A DNA stretch of 58,365 nt from Nitrospira sp. (GCA_020846195.1 JADLEJ010000048.1:1-58365); one strand, 5' to 3'. Positions 18,837 through 28,583 are shown, counted from the first letter of the stretch. Notes: generated by a model from the letters alone, not told the origin. A program made the numbers and translations.

Positions 18837-18866
18837 TTGACTTAGCGAAGCCTGGAAGGCTACTCT
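18837..18866 (+). promoter_or_regulatory. Predicted sigma70 promoter of the midA-nuo operon
   Basis: TTGACT (18837-18842), an 18-bp spacer and TACTCT (18861-18866) lie just before the methyltransferase gene. No promoter as good is visible between that gene and nuoA (8-nt gap), so this likely serves the whole complex I operon. Confidence 0.5.
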
Positions 18867-18962
18867 ACGGCCACTTTTTGACCGTCTCGACGGGCGCTCC
18901 ATGCCTGTTGTGGATTGGTGTCTTCATTGACACGCCTTGTCAGCAGAGAAACGGACTTCTTT

Positions 18963-20141
18963 GTGACGATCGGGCATCCTGAACTCGTTACCGCCATGAC
19001 CGCCGAGATTGCCGTCTCGGGTCCGATGCCCTTCGTCCGTTTTATGGAGCTAGCGCTCTATCATCCGCAGTTCGGCTACTACATGCGTCCGCCGGAGTCT
19101 GGCGCCGAGCGCATCGGCTGGTCCGGCGACTTCTACACCAGTTCGGACGTCCATCCGATTCTCGGCCAGGCGCTAGCGAAACAAGCCCGGCAACTCGACG
19201 CATATCTGGGACATCCCGATCCGTTCACCGTCGTCGAAATGGGGCCGGGAAAAGGTCTATTGGCCAAGCACTTTCTATCGTCTTGCCGCGTGAGTGACGA
19301 CGATTCGTTCAGCCGGCGCCTCCGCTACGTGCTCATCGAGCGCAGTCCGGCCATGCGGGAATTACAGCGGAAGAATCTGCTGCATGGGCTCTGCGAACCG
19401 GGCCGCATTACCTGGCTCGAAGGGCTCGACTCGCTGGCGGAAAATAGCGTCACTGGACTGTTCTTCAGCAACGAACTGCCCGACGCCTTTCCGGTTCACA
19501 GAATCCGGATCGAGCGCGGCGAGGCGCAAGAAATCTGCGTCGACTATGACGGCACGGCATTCGTGGAATGTCTCCGCCCCTTGTCGTCGCCGGAAGTCCG
19601 ACAGTATCTGGCCAACTTACAACTGGCGCTGCCGGAAGGCTACCAAACCGAGATCAACACGGCCGCCGTGCGCTGGATGGACCAGATGGCCCGCGCGATC
19701 GAGCGCGGCCTGGCCATTACAATCGATTACGGCCACACCGCGCAGGATCTCTATGGCCCCGATCGCGCAAAGGGCACGCTGCTCTGCTATTACTCGCAGA
19801 TGACCTCGGAGAATCCGTACGAACGGGTCGGCCTCCAGGACATGACGTCCCATGTGGATTTTTCGACCCTGGCCACCGTCGGCGACGCACGCGGCCTGCA
19901 GGTGACGGGATTTACCAACCAGATGAGCTTCCTGATGGGGCTCGGCCTGGAAGACTTTCTTTCGACGATGGACCCGGAAGGCGCCGAGTTTCGCGCCGCG
20001 ATTCATCTGGTGCGGCCGGAAGGGATGGGCCGCACATTCAAAGTGCTCATCCAGCATAAGGGCATCGAAAAACCGACGCTGGACGGGTTGGCATTTAAGC
20101 CATTTTTCGGGTCCGCTTTGACGTTGCATCACGCCGCTTAA
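18963..20141 (+). CDS. MidA/NDUFAF7-type SAM-dependent methyltransferase (COG1565)
   Basis: About 392 residues. Conserved family segments: GPMPFVRFMELALYHPQFGYY, then SGDFYTSSDVHP, FTVVEMGPGKGLLAKH (SAM-binding GxG loop), FFSNELPDAFPVHRI and AITIDYGHTAQDLY. In humans NDUFAF7 dimethylates Arg85 of complex I subunit NDUFS2 during assembly. This bacterial gene ends 8 nt before nuoA and thus heads the nuo operon, strong context for the same role on NuoCD (inference). The start is uncertain: GTG 18963 is chosen because it includes a PELVTAMTAEI helix normally preceding the GPM motif. TTG 18915 and ATG 18996 are alternatives. Confidence 0.9.
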   Translation: MTIGHPELVTAMTAEIAVSGPMPFVRFMELALYHPQFGYYMRPPESGAERIGWSGDFYTSSDVHPILGQALAKQARQLDAYLGHPDPFTVVEMGPGKGLLAKHFLSSCRVSDDDSFSRRLRYVLIERSPAMRELQRKNLLHGLCEPGRITWLEGLDSLAENSVTGLFFSNELPDAFPVHRIRIERGEAQEICVDYDGTAFVECLRPLSSPEVRQYLANLQLALPEGYQTEINTAAVRWMDQMARAIERGLAITIDYGHTAQDLYGPDRAKGTLLCYYSQMTSENPYERVGLQDMTSHVDFSTLATVGDARGLQVTGFTNQMSFLMGLGLEDFLSTMDPEGAEFRAAIHLVRPEGMGRTFKVLIQHKGIEKPTLDGLAFKPFFGSALTLHHAA

Positions 20142-20149
20142 GGGACGCT

Positions 20150-20521
20150 ATGGGGAACGCCGCAGTACCAGCGAATTATCTTCCGATCCTCCTGTTCATC
20201 GGGATCGCGATCGCTTTCGGCGCCGTCTCGCTGCTAGCCGGATGGTTCGTAAGACCGAGCCGCCCCTACCGGGCCAAATTGGCGCCCTACGAGAGCGGCA
20301 GCCCGCTGTTTCAGGACGCCCGCGTGCAGATCCCGATGCGGTACTACATCATCGCCATGCTGTTCGTGATCTTCGATATTGAAATCGTGTTTATGTTCCC
20401 CTGGGCCGTAGCATTTTCCAAACTCGGCTTTGTCGGCCTCGTCGAGATGGTGGCCTTCATCGGCATCCTGGTCGTCGGATTCTGGTACGCGTGGAAAAAA
20501 GGAGCGCTCGAATGGGATTGA
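20150..20521 (+). CDS. nuoA: NADH-quinone oxidoreductase subunit A
   Basis: The 123-residue membrane subunit has three hydrophobic spans (residues about 9-32, 64-88 and 92-112) and conserved [32 protein letters not shown], where the quinone-channel loop links to helix 2. It belongs to the junction between membrane and peripheral arms of complex I. It starts 8 nt after the methyltransferase stop. A 136-nt structured gap separates it from nuoB, the longest gap in the nuo operon. Confidence 0.98.
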   Translation: MGNAAVPANYLPILLFIGIAIAFGAVSLLAGWFVRPSRPYRAKLAPYESGSPLFQDARVQIPMRYYIIAMLFVIFDIEIVFMFPWAVAFSKLGFVGLVEMVAFIGILVVGFWYAWKKGALEWD

Positions 20522-20540
20522 GCGGGTCCTGTCGCCAACC

Positions 20541-20603
20541 AACCCCTTCGTCCTCGCTCCACCCATCCCCCAGTGGGTCCCTTCCGCTGTGGGCGAAGGG
20601 GTT
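20541..20603 (+). other. Structured nuoA-nuoB intergenic element
   Basis: A 10-bp perfect inverted repeat (AACCCCTTCG at 20541-20550, CGAAGGGGTT at 20594-20603) encloses a 43-nt loop that itself contains CCCAGTGGG. It sits inside the 136-nt gap between nuoA and nuoB. An RNA processing site, translational control element or degenerate REP-like repeat are all possible. Confidence 0.45.
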
Positions 20604-20657
20604 AGTCGCGCCACCCGCTCACGCATTCTCGCTATGTACGGTAAAGAAGAGGGGCAG

Positions 20658-21137
20658 ATGAGTTTTTTAGAACGACAATTCGAAGCGAATATCCTGACAA
20701 CGAATCTGGACGCGGTCGTGAACTGGGCGCGGAAGTCGGCCATCTGGCCGATGACCTTTGGCCTGGCCTGCTGCGCGATCGAGATGATCGCGAGCGTCTC
20801 GTCCCGCTACGATCTCGACCGGTTCGGCGCCGGCGTGTTCCGCGCCTCCCCGCGCCAGTCGGATCTGATGATTATCGCCGGCACGGTCACCCGCAAGATG
20901 GCCCCCGTGATCCGCCGGATCTACGATCAGATGCCGGAGCCGCGTTATGTCATTTCGATGGGCTCCTGCGCCACCTCCGGCAACCACTACAACAGCTATG
21001 CGGTGGTGCAAGGCGTCGATCAAATCATTCCGGTGGATGTGTATGTGCCCGGCTGTCCGCCGCGCCCTGAGGCGCTGATGGATGGATTGCTGAAACTCCA
21101 AGAAAAGATTCAACGCGAAAAGGTGTTCGTCAAGTAA
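20658..21137 (+). CDS. nuoB: NADH-quinone oxidoreductase subunit B
   Basis: The 159-residue peripheral subunit carries cluster N2. Ligands are visible in [10 protein letters not shown] (tandem Cys), [11 protein letters not shown] and [14 protein letters not shown] 20658 is chosen because [13 protein letters not shown] matches the family start and AGAGGGG lies upstream; the open frame extends back into nuoA without conserved content. Its stop overlaps the nuoCD start by one base. Confidence 0.98.
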   Translation: MSFLERQFEANILTTNLDAVVNWARKSAIWPMTFGLACCAIEMIASVSSRYDLDRFGAGVFRASPRQSDLMIIAGTVTRKMAPVIRRIYDQMPEPRYVISMGSCATSGNHYNSYAVVQGVDQIIPVDVYVPGCPPRPEALMDGLLKLQEKIQREKVFVK

Positions 21138-22891
21138 TGTTGCAAGCGCTGGCCGACAGGCTCGTCACACAATTTCCGGATGCCGTGCTTTCCGTCCATC
21201 TCGACAACGGCCGCGGGGAGATGGCCGTCCAGGTGCGCGCGGCGGATCTGTTGACGGTCGCCCGCTATCTGCACGATGCGCCCGAAATGGCGTTCGACCA
21301 CATCACCGACATCTGCTCGGCGGATTACCCCGCGGACCAGAATCGATTCGAGGTGATTTACCATTTGCTGTCCCTGCCTCACGGCCGCCGGATCCGCGTG
21401 AAAGCGCGCGTCCCCGAAGACAATCCCGCCATCCCCTCGGTAACCAGCGTGTGGCGCGGCGCGGAATTTCTCGAACGGGAAGTATTCGACATGATGGGCA
21501 TCACGTTTACCGGCCATCCGGACCTCCGTCGGATTCTCATGCCGGAAGACTATGCCGAAGGCTACCCGCTCCGGAAGGATTTCCCCGCGGAAGGCCGCGG
21601 CTGGCGCAGCCAGTTCGACTTTATTCCACGCTTCGACGAAGCGCCGGAAGAGATGACCCAGGGCGAGTATTCGGAAGCCGAGAAGAAACCGTTTATCTCC
21701 GCCAACGGCGCGCCGGGATCGCGCCGCCGGGAAGAATTGCTCTTGAACATGGGGCCGCAACATCCCAGCACCCATGGCGTCTTGCGCGTCGTGCTGGAAC
21801 TCGACGGCGAACGCATCGTGAAAGCGACCCCGGATCTCGGCTATCTCCACCGCGGCGTCGAAAAGCTGGCCGAGGGCCTGGCCTACATGCAGGTCCTTCC
21901 GCATACCGACCGGCTCGATTACGTCTGCGCCATGGCAAATAACTACGCCTATGTCCGGGCCGTGGAAAAACTGCTCGACATCGCTGTGCCGGAGCGCGCC
22001 GAATACATTCGCACGCTCGTCGCGGAAATGCAGCGCATCATCGGCCACCTGTTCTGGCTGGGCACCCAGGCGCTCGACATCGGCGCCATGACCGTCTTCT
22101 TCTGGACCTTCCGCGAGCGGGAAATTCTCCTGGATCTCTTCGAGCAGCTCTGCGGCGCGCGCCTGACGCTCAACTATTACCGGATCGGCGGCATCGACAG
22201 CGACTTCACGCCGGAGCTGACTCAGCGGCTGCGCGCGTTCCTCGGCACGTTTCAACAGAAGGTGGCCGAATACGACTCTCTCATCGCCGCCAACCGCATC
22301 TGGGTCGGCCGCACGAAAAACGTGGCGGTGATCTCCGGGGAAGACGCGATTAATTTCGGGCTCACCGGTCCCACGCTGCGCGGCTCCGGGGTCAACTACG
22401 ACATTCGGAAGCTGGAGCCTTACGGAGTGTACGACAAGGTCGAGTGGGACGTGCCGCTCGGGACGCATGGCGACACCTACGACCGGTACTGGGTCCGGAT
22501 GGAAGAAATGCGGCAGAGCGCGCGAATCATTGCACAATGTCTGGATCGCATGCCGCAGGGCCCCATCATGGCCGACATGCCGCAATATATCCCGCCGCCC
22601 AAGCAGCAAGTGATGCGGGACATGGAAAGCCTGATCCATCATTTCATTATCTTCACGCAGGGATTCAAGCCGCCGAAGGGCGAAACCTATTGCGCAACCG
22701 AAGCGCCGAAAGGCGAGTTGGGATTCTTCATCATCAGCGACGGCAGCCCCCGTCCCTATCGATTGAAGATCCGCTCCCCTTCCTTCATCCATATGGGCGC
22801 CTTCGATCACATGGCAAAAGGGTACTTAATCTCCGACATCATCACGATCTTCGGCTCCTATGACATCGTGATGGGCGAGTGCGACCGGTAA
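21137..22891 (+). CDS. nuoCD: Fused NADH-quinone oxidoreductase subunits C and D
   Basis: 584 residues. NuoC occupies about residues 1-165 (FLEREVFDMMGITFTGHPDLRRILMPEDYAEGYPLRKDFP) and NuoD about 195-584 (LLLNMGPQHPSTHGVLRVVLELDGE, LGYLHRGVEKL, RIGGIDSD, ending FGSYDIVMGECDR). The domain forms part of the quinone site next to N2. Arg239 in HRGVEKL aligns with bovine/human NDUFS2 Arg85, the NDUFAF7 methylation site; the putative methyltransferase is encoded at 18963-20141. The C-D fusion is complete with a short linker (about 166-195). Confidence 0.98.
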   Translation: MLQALADRLVTQFPDAVLSVHLDNGRGEMAVQVRAADLLTVARYLHDAPEMAFDHITDICSADYPADQNRFEVIYHLLSLPHGRRIRVKARVPEDNPAIPSVTSVWRGAEFLEREVFDMMGITFTGHPDLRRILMPEDYAEGYPLRKDFPAEGRGWRSQFDFIPRFDEAPEEMTQGEYSEAEKKPFISANGAPGSRRREELLLNMGPQHPSTHGVLRVVLELDGERIVKATPDLGYLHRGVEKLAEGLAYMQVLPHTDRLDYVCAMANNYAYVRAVEKLLDIAVPERAEYIRTLVAEMQRIIGHLFWLGTQALDIGAMTVFFWTFREREILLDLFEQLCGARLTLNYYRIGGIDSDFTPELTQRLRAFLGTFQQKVAEYDSLIAANRIWVGRTKNVAVISGEDAINFGLTGPTLRGSGVNYDIRKLEPYGVYDKVEWDVPLGTHGDTYDRYWVRMEEMRQSARIIAQCLDRMPQGPIMADMPQYIPPPKQQVMRDMESLIHHFIIFTQGFKPPKGETYCATEAPKGELGFFIISDGSPRPYRLKIRSPSFIHMGAFDHMAKGYLISDIITIFGSYDIVMGECDR

Positions 22892-22925
22892 AAAACGATC
22901 TGCGGAGACGAGAGACGATAACGGC

Positions 22926-23450
22926 ATGACACTGTTAGAAAAATATAAGGACGAAATCGCGGAAATTCTGTCTCGCTATCCGGTCAAACGTTCGGCGCTG
23001 ATTCCGCTGTTGTACCTGGCGCAACGGGAGCCGGGCTATGTGACGGAAGCCGCCATGACGGAGATCGCCGGGTTGCTGAAGCTGACCCCGCCGCAGGTCT
23101 ACGAAACCGCCACCTTCTACACGATGCTGAATCTCAAGAAGGTCGGGAAGCATCATATCCAAGTGTGCAAGTCGCTCATGTGCGCGCTGGTCGGCTCGGA
23201 TACGGTCATCGGATGGATCAAGACCAAGCTGGGGATCGCCCCCGGCGAAACGACCGCCGACGGCCTGTTTACGCTGAGCGCAGTCGAATGCCTGGCCGCC
23301 TGCGGCACCGCGCCGATGATGCAGATCAACGACGACTATTATGAGCGGCTGACAGAAGAGAAGGTCGACAAAATCCTGGCTGACCTCCGGACCGCCGGAA
23401 CCAGCCCCTTGAAAAGCGGCCCCTACATGTGGCCGGAATCGATTCGATAG
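22926..23450 (+). CDS. nuoE: NADH-quinone oxidoreductase subunit E
   Basis: The 174-residue thioredoxin-like 2Fe-2S subunit (cluster N1a) has an N-terminal helical bundle (PLLYLAQREPGYVTEAAMTEIAGLL), ATFYTMLN and four ligands in HIQVCKSLMC and VECLAACGTAPMM. It forms the NADH-dehydrogenase module with NuoF and NuoG. It is 34 nt downstream of nuoCD and 18 nt before nuoF. Confidence 0.98.
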   Translation: MTLLEKYKDEIAEILSRYPVKRSALIPLLYLAQREPGYVTEAAMTEIAGLLKLTPPQVYETATFYTMLNLKKVGKHHIQVCKSLMCALVGSDTVIGWIKTKLGIAPGETTADGLFTLSAVECLAACGTAPMMQINDDYYERLTEEKVDKILADLRTAGTSPLKSGPYMWPESIR

Positions 23451-23468
23451 GCACTTCGAAGAACGACT

Positions 23469-24776
23469 ATGCCGAAATACGAACTCGTCCTTCTAAAAAA
23501 CATGATGCAGCCCGGGTATACCGGGTCGCTGGCGGACTACGAAAAGGCCGGCGGCTACCAGGCCTTGCGCAATGCGCTCGGCAAAATGGCGCCAACCGAC
23601 GTGACGGCCAAGGTCATGAAATCGGGCCTGCGCGGCCGGGGCGGCGCCGGCTTTCCCACCGGCGTGAAGTGGGGCTTCCTGCCCAAGGATTACCAAGGAC
23701 CGCGCTACCTCTGCTGCAACGCCGACGAGAGCGAACCCGGGACATTTAAGGATCGCCAGCTCATGGAGCGGGATCCCCACCAAGTGCTCGAAGGGATCAT
23801 CCTGGCCTGCTACGCGATCGGCGCACAATCCGCCTATATTTATATCCGTGGCGAAATGGTCCTCGGATCCAAAATCCTGGAACGGGCCATCGGAGAAGCC
23901 CGCGCCGCCGGCTATATCGGCAAGAACATCCTCGGCACCGGCGTTACGGTGGACGTCTGGGTGCATCGCGGCGCCGGCGCCTACATCTGCGGAGAAGAAA
24001 CGGCGCTGCTCGAATCGCTGGAAGGCAAGCGGGGCCTGCCGCGAGTGAAGCCGCCGTTCCCGGCTACTCATGGCCTCTATAACAAGCCGACCGTCGTCAA
24101 CAACGTCGAAACCCTGGCCAATCTGCCGCACATCTTGAACCGCGGACCCGAATGGTTTGCCTCGATCGGTTCGCCGCCCAAGAGCACCGGCACGCGCGTC
24201 TTCTGCGTCAGCGGCCATGTGAAACGTCCCGGCAACTATGAACTGCCGATGGGCGTCACGATTCGCGAATTGGTGTTTGAACATGCCGGAGGCATGCGGT
24301 CGGACAAGCCGTTGAAAGCCTTTATCCCAGGCGGCGCATCCGCCCCGTTCCTTACGCCCGAGCACTTGGATGTGAAGCTGGATTTTGAATCGGTTGCCGC
24401 AGCCGGCTCGATGCTCGGATCCGGCGGGGTCACCGTGATGGAAGAAGGCACCAGCATGGTCTGGGCCGCGCTCCGGCTGATGGAGTTTTTCTATCACGAG
24501 TCTTGCGGCAAGTGCAGCCCCTGCCGGGAAGGCAGTTCCTGGCTCGTGCAGACCATGCGCCGGATCATGGCGAAACGCGGCCGGATGGAGGACCTTGAAA
24601 CCCTCACAGATCTGTGCAAGAACATCGCAGGCCGCACCGTCTGTGCGTTCGGCGATGCCGAGGTGTCGCCGATCATGAGCACGCTGAAACATTGGCGGCA
24701 CGAATATGTGACGTTGATTCACGAAGCCGAAGCGGCCAATTTGATTCGCCCGGAATCAGCCGGGACCAGACACTGA
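23469..24776 (+). CDS. nuoF: NADH-quinone oxidoreductase subunit F
   Basis: The 435-residue flavoprotein holds FMN, the NADH site and cluster N3. Motifs in order: GLRGRGGAGFPTGVKWGF (FMN/NADH glycine loop), NADESEPGTFKDR, AYICGEETALLESLEGKRG, then the N3 ligands ESCGKCSPCREG and TVCAFGD. Length is typical. It passes electrons to NuoE and NuoG and is followed 4 nt later by nuoG. Confidence 0.99.
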   Translation: MPKYELVLLKNMMQPGYTGSLADYEKAGGYQALRNALGKMAPTDVTAKVMKSGLRGRGGAGFPTGVKWGFLPKDYQGPRYLCCNADESEPGTFKDRQLMERDPHQVLEGIILACYAIGAQSAYIYIRGEMVLGSKILERAIGEARAAGYIGKNILGTGVTVDVWVHRGAGAYICGEETALLESLEGKRGLPRVKPPFPATHGLYNKPTVVNNVETLANLPHILNRGPEWFASIGSPPKSTGTRVFCVSGHVKRPGNYELPMGVTIRELVFEHAGGMRSDKPLKAFIPGGASAPFLTPEHLDVKLDFESVAAAGSMLGSGGVTVMEEGTSMVWAALRLMEFFYHESCGKCSPCREGSSWLVQTMRRIMAKRGRMEDLETLTDLCKNIAGRTVCAFGDAEVSPIMSTLKHWRHEYVTLIHEAEAANLIRPESAGTRH

Positions 24777-24780
24777 CACT

Positions 24781-27447
24781 ATGCCGAATACGCCCGACAC
24801 CGTTCGCGTGACTATCGACGGCCAGACCATCAGCGTGCCCAAAGGCACCCTGGTGATCGAAGCGGCGCGGCGCGTCGGCGCCATGATTCCGCACTTCTGC
24901 TACCACCCCAAACTCAAGCCCGACGCCAACTGCCGCATGTGCCTGGTCGAAGTCGAAAAGATGCCCAAGCTCCAAACCGCTTGCAGCACCCCCGTCGCGG
25001 AAGGCATGAGCGTCCGCACCGCCACGACCGTCGTCAATGACGCCCATAAGTCCGTGCTGGAATTCATTCTGGCGAACCATCCGCTGGACTGTCCCGTCTG
25101 CGACCAGGGCGGCAAGTGCGACCTGCAGGACTTCTCCCATCAATACACGGCAACCACCAGCCGGTTCGCCGAGACAAAGCGCATCTTCCAGAAGGAATAT
25201 TTCAGCCCGCTCATCGAAACCCAGATGAACCGCTGCGTGCAATGCCTGCGCTGCGTCCGGTACTGCGACGAAGTCATGGACGTGAAGGCCCTTGCCCCAG
25301 TCGGCCGCGGAACCATGACGGAGATTAAACATTTCGGCGCCCATCCGCTGGATTGCGAGTTCTGCGGCGGCTGCGTGCAGATTTGCCCGGTCGGCGCCAT
25401 CACCAGCCGCCTGTCCATGTACGAATACCGGCCTTGGATGTTGAAGCGCGCCGAGACGATCTGCGGCTATTGCGGCGACGGTTGCCAGATCACCGTCCAG
25501 ACCAAGACCAATCAGCTGATCGAAGTGAACTCCGCCTACGGCGCCGGGCGCAACAATGGCGATCTCTGCGCCAAGGGCTTCTTCGGCTTTCACGCCACCA
25601 GCCATCCCGAGCGGCTCACGCATCCCTTGATCCGCAAGCACGGCACCCTGGTGCAGGCCACCTGGGAAGAGGCGCTGGAATTCAGCGCCGAGCAAGCGGG
25701 CGGGATCAAGCAAGCCCACGGCGGCCAGGCCTTCGGAGGGCTGATTACCGGCCGTTGCACGAATGAGGAGTTGTATCTCTTCCAAAAATTCATGCGGCTG
25801 ACGCTAGGCACCAACCATCTCGACAGCAGCGCCCGGTACGGCCAGATCAATGGCGTGCAGGCTCTGCGCCGGGTGCAGGGCACCCATCGCTGGACCGTGA
25901 CGTTCGAGGATCTCGGCGCCGCCGACACGCTGTTGCTGGTCGGCACGAACATCACGGAAACGAATCCCATCACCGGCCTCGCCATCAAGGAAGCGGTCAA
26001 GAAACGCCACGCGACGCTGGTGACCGTCGAATCGCTGCAACCGGCGCTCGACACGATCAGCAACATCGCCAATCTGTCGCAGCACCATTTCTGCGTCTCG
26101 CCCACGCTGTTCCGCACCGCTATCCTCGGCCTGCAGAAAGCCGTCGTCGAGCAGAACCTTGTGTCCGCCGACCTGGCGCAACAGCAACCGCGCTTTGTCG
26201 CCGCCATCACGGCGCAGCTGCAACCACTCTCCTGGCAACATATCCAGGCGGCAACGGGGGCTGGTCAAGACGCCTATGCCGCCGCCGCGCAGGCGCTGGC
26301 CACAGGGAAACGCGTCGTCGTCGTCACCGGACAAGGCCTCTTGCGCGCCGACCAGGGCTACGCCGGCGCCATGAATCTGCTGGATCTGCTGCTCCTCCTG
26401 GGCAAGCTCGACCAGCCTGGATGCGGCCTGGCACCGCTAGCGGAGGAAAACAACGATCAAGGCGCCATCGAAATGGGCGCGGTTGCTGAATTCCTGCCGG
26501 GCCCTGTCGAGATCTCCGACAAGAATGGACGAGACCGGGTCGTGAGCAGTTGGAAAGAAGCCCCGCCGGCGACAGAAGGCCTGGCGCTGGTCGACATGCT
26601 GGCGCGCGCCAAGTCGGGACAGCTCAAAGCGATGTTTATCGTCGGGGAAAACCCTCTGGCCAGCCTGCCGGATTCATTGCATGTGCGCGAATCGCTCGAC
26701 AAGCTGGACCTGCTCGTCTGCCAGGAACTCTTTCTGACGGAGACCGCCGCGCTGGCCCATGTCGTGCTGCCCGTCTGCTCGTCGCTTGAAAAAGACGGCA
26801 CCTTTACGAATACGGAAGGCCATGTGCAAGCCGTCCGGCAGACCGTCGAGCCGGCCGGCGAAGCCCGCCCGGATTGGGAAATCTTCTCGGCCCTTTCGGG
26901 ATTGCTCGGCACGCCACTGGACTACGTCGAGAGCCGTGAGATTCTGAAGGAAATCCGCAGCCTCATCCCCGCATACGGCTCATTGGGCCCCTCGCCGATC
27001 CCGGCGAAGGTCGATCGCGCGGCAATGGATCGCTACCTCAGCCAGGGCTTCGAGCGCGATCTTGCCGAGCGCTATCGGCTGCCTCGCATCCCAGCGCGTC
27101 CCGATGGAACGGTGCGGGTTGATCTCGTACAGAGCCTGTTCCACTCCGGCAAGTTCTCAACGAAGTCGAAGGGGCTGATTCAAATCGAAGGCCGAAGCTT
27201 CCTGCGCATCAGCCCGCGCGATGCCACCCGGTTCGGTCTCGTCGATGGCAACCGGGTCCGCCTGTCCAACTCGCAGGGAGAAGTCACCGCGGAGGTCAAA
27301 GTCGCGGGCCGGGTGCCGGAGGGCCAGGCCTGGTTCCCAGACCATTTCAGCCAGGAAGTGAATCAACTGTTTGCCTGTGTCGTGGATGCCGAGACCAAGG
27401 TGCCCTATACCCGGACCACCTCAGTCTCGATGGTGAAAGTCTCGTGA
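24781..27447 (+). CDS. nuoG: NADH-quinone oxidoreductase subunit G
   Basis: 888 residues. The N-terminal 2Fe-2S ferredoxin domain (N1b) contains CYHPKLKPDANCRMC. The His/Cys cluster N5 follows in HPLDCPVCDQGGKCDL, then a 4Fe-4S region (CVQCLRCVRYC and CEFCGGCVQICPVGA). The molybdopterin-oxidoreductase-like domain begins with ICGYCGDGCQI and GDLCAKGFFG, so all four ligands of the optional cluster N7 are present. The rest is an oxidoreductase-like domain ending with a short C-terminal beta domain (about 800-888). It is distinct from a formate dehydrogenase by its NADH-module neighbours. Confidence 0.98.
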   Translation: MPNTPDTVRVTIDGQTISVPKGTLVIEAARRVGAMIPHFCYHPKLKPDANCRMCLVEVEKMPKLQTACSTPVAEGMSVRTATTVVNDAHKSVLEFILANHPLDCPVCDQGGKCDLQDFSHQYTATTSRFAETKRIFQKEYFSPLIETQMNRCVQCLRCVRYCDEVMDVKALAPVGRGTMTEIKHFGAHPLDCEFCGGCVQICPVGAITSRLSMYEYRPWMLKRAETICGYCGDGCQITVQTKTNQLIEVNSAYGAGRNNGDLCAKGFFGFHATSHPERLTHPLIRKHGTLVQATWEEALEFSAEQAGGIKQAHGGQAFGGLITGRCTNEELYLFQKFMRLTLGTNHLDSSARYGQINGVQALRRVQGTHRWTVTFEDLGAADTLLLVGTNITETNPITGLAIKEAVKKRHATLVTVESLQPALDTISNIANLSQHHFCVSPTLFRTAILGLQKAVVEQNLVSADLAQQQPRFVAAITAQLQPLSWQHIQAATGAGQDAYAAAAQALATGKRVVVVTGQGLLRADQGYAGAMNLLDLLLLLGKLDQPGCGLAPLAEENNDQGAIEMGAVAEFLPGPVEISDKNGRDRVVSSWKEAPPATEGLALVDMLARAKSGQLKAMFIVGENPLASLPDSLHVRESLDKLDLLVCQELFLTETAALAHVVLPVCSSLEKDGTFTNTEGHVQAVRQTVEPAGEARPDWEIFSALSGLLGTPLDYVESREILKEIRSLIPAYGSLGPSPIPAKVDRAAMDRYLSQGFERDLAERYRLPRIPARPDGTVRVDLVQSLFHSGKFSTKSKGLIQIEGRSFLRISPRDATRFGLVDGNRVRLSNSQGEVTAEVKVAGRVPEGQAWFPDHFSQEVNQLFACVVDAETKVPYTRTTSVSMVKVS

Positions 27448-27492
27448 GAAAACTATGTCGATGTGTACGGCCGCTAATCCAGGGGTGTCATC

Positions 27493-28569
27493 GTGACTGA
27501 ACTCAGCTTGCGTCTCGCTGTCTCGCTTGCACAAATCGCCGCGGTCATGGGCATTGTGATGCTCACCGTGATGATCCTGACGCTCGCCGAGCGGAAAGTG
27601 CTCGGATGGATGCAGGATCGCATGGGCCCCATGGAAGTCGGACCCTACGGCATCCTGCAGCCGATCGCCGACGGGCTCAAACTCTTTTTCAAGGAAGATA
27701 TCGTCCCAGCCGGCGCGAACAAATTCATGTTCAGCCTCGCCCCGATTCTCGCGATGGTGCCGGCCTTGATCGGGTTTGCGGTGATTCCCTTTGGTCCCAG
27801 CGAGACCATCGAGCTGTTCGGAATGACGATCAAGCCGTTCGTCATCAGCGACATCAATATCGGCGTGCTCTACATCCTGGCCTTCGCCTCCATCGGCGCC
27901 TACGGCATCATCCTGGGCGGCTGGGCGTCGAACAGCAAATACTCCCTGCTCGGCGGACTCCGGTCGGCCGCGCAGATCATCAGCTACGAATTGAATGTCG
28001 GGCTGGCCATCGTGGGCGTGCTCATCATGGCCGGCTCGCTCAGCCTCGTGAAAATCACCGATGCCCAGGCGGGCGGGTTCTGGCATTGGTACGTGTTCGC
28101 CTTCCCGGCGCCGCAGATCTTCGCGTTCGTCGTATACGTGATTTCGGCCGTGGCGGAAACCAATCGCGTGCCCTTCGACCTGCCTGAAGCCGAGAGCGAA
28201 CTGGTAGCCGGGTTCTTCACCGAATACAGCGGCATGCGCTTCGCGTTCTTCTTCATCGCGGAATACGCCAACATGGTGCTGGTCTCCTGCGTCGCCGCTG
28301 CCCTGTTCCTCGGCGGATGGAACGCGCCGTACCCCGGCACCATTCTCGCCCATATCGGGCTGGAGCCCTTCGCCTGGATCGAGGGCGTGGCCTGGTTCAC
28401 CGTGAAAGTGTACGGCTTCCTGTTTCTGTTCTTCTGGTTGCGCGCCACGCTGCCACGGCTGCGCTACGATCAATTGATGAAATTCGGCTGGAAAGTCATG
28501 CTCCCGATCGCGCTAGCCAATATCGTGGTCACCGCCATCGCCATGTACATCTATAACCAGTTCAAGTAA
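27493..28569 (+). CDS. nuoH: NADH-quinone oxidoreductase subunit H
   Basis: The 358-residue membrane subunit with about eight spans forms the quinone entry channel. Signature segments are LAERKVLGWMQDRMGP, LQPIADGLKLFFKED and AETNRVPFDLPEAESELVAGF. It starts with GTG at 27493, preceded by AGGGGTG. It is separated by 45 nt from nuoG and 14 nt from nuoI. Confidence 0.98.
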   Translation: MTELSLRLAVSLAQIAAVMGIVMLTVMILTLAERKVLGWMQDRMGPMEVGPYGILQPIADGLKLFFKEDIVPAGANKFMFSLAPILAMVPALIGFAVIPFGPSETIELFGMTIKPFVISDINIGVLYILAFASIGAYGIILGGWASNSKYSLLGGLRSAAQIISYELNVGLAIVGVLIMAGSLSLVKITDAQAGGFWHWYVFAFPAPQIFAFVVYVISAVAETNRVPFDLPEAESELVAGFFTEYSGMRFAFFFIAEYANMVLVSCVAAALFLGGWNAPYPGTILAHIGLEPFAWIEGVAWFTVKVYGFLFLFFWLRATLPRLRYDQLMKFGWKVMLPIALANIVVTAIAMYIYNQFK

Positions 28570-28583
28570 GGCCCGCGAACACG

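Noticed and set aside
21110..22810. 566-residue open frame on the minus strand opposite nuoCD
   Set aside because: It mirrors the highly conserved nuoCD gene, has no recognisable domain, and is explained by GC-rich codon bias leaving antisense frames open.
24673..25785. 370-residue minus-strand frame opposite nuoG, and similar frames opposite secA and nuoF
   Set aside because: Same shadow effect; no ribosome sites, no family resemblance, and the plus-strand genes are certain.
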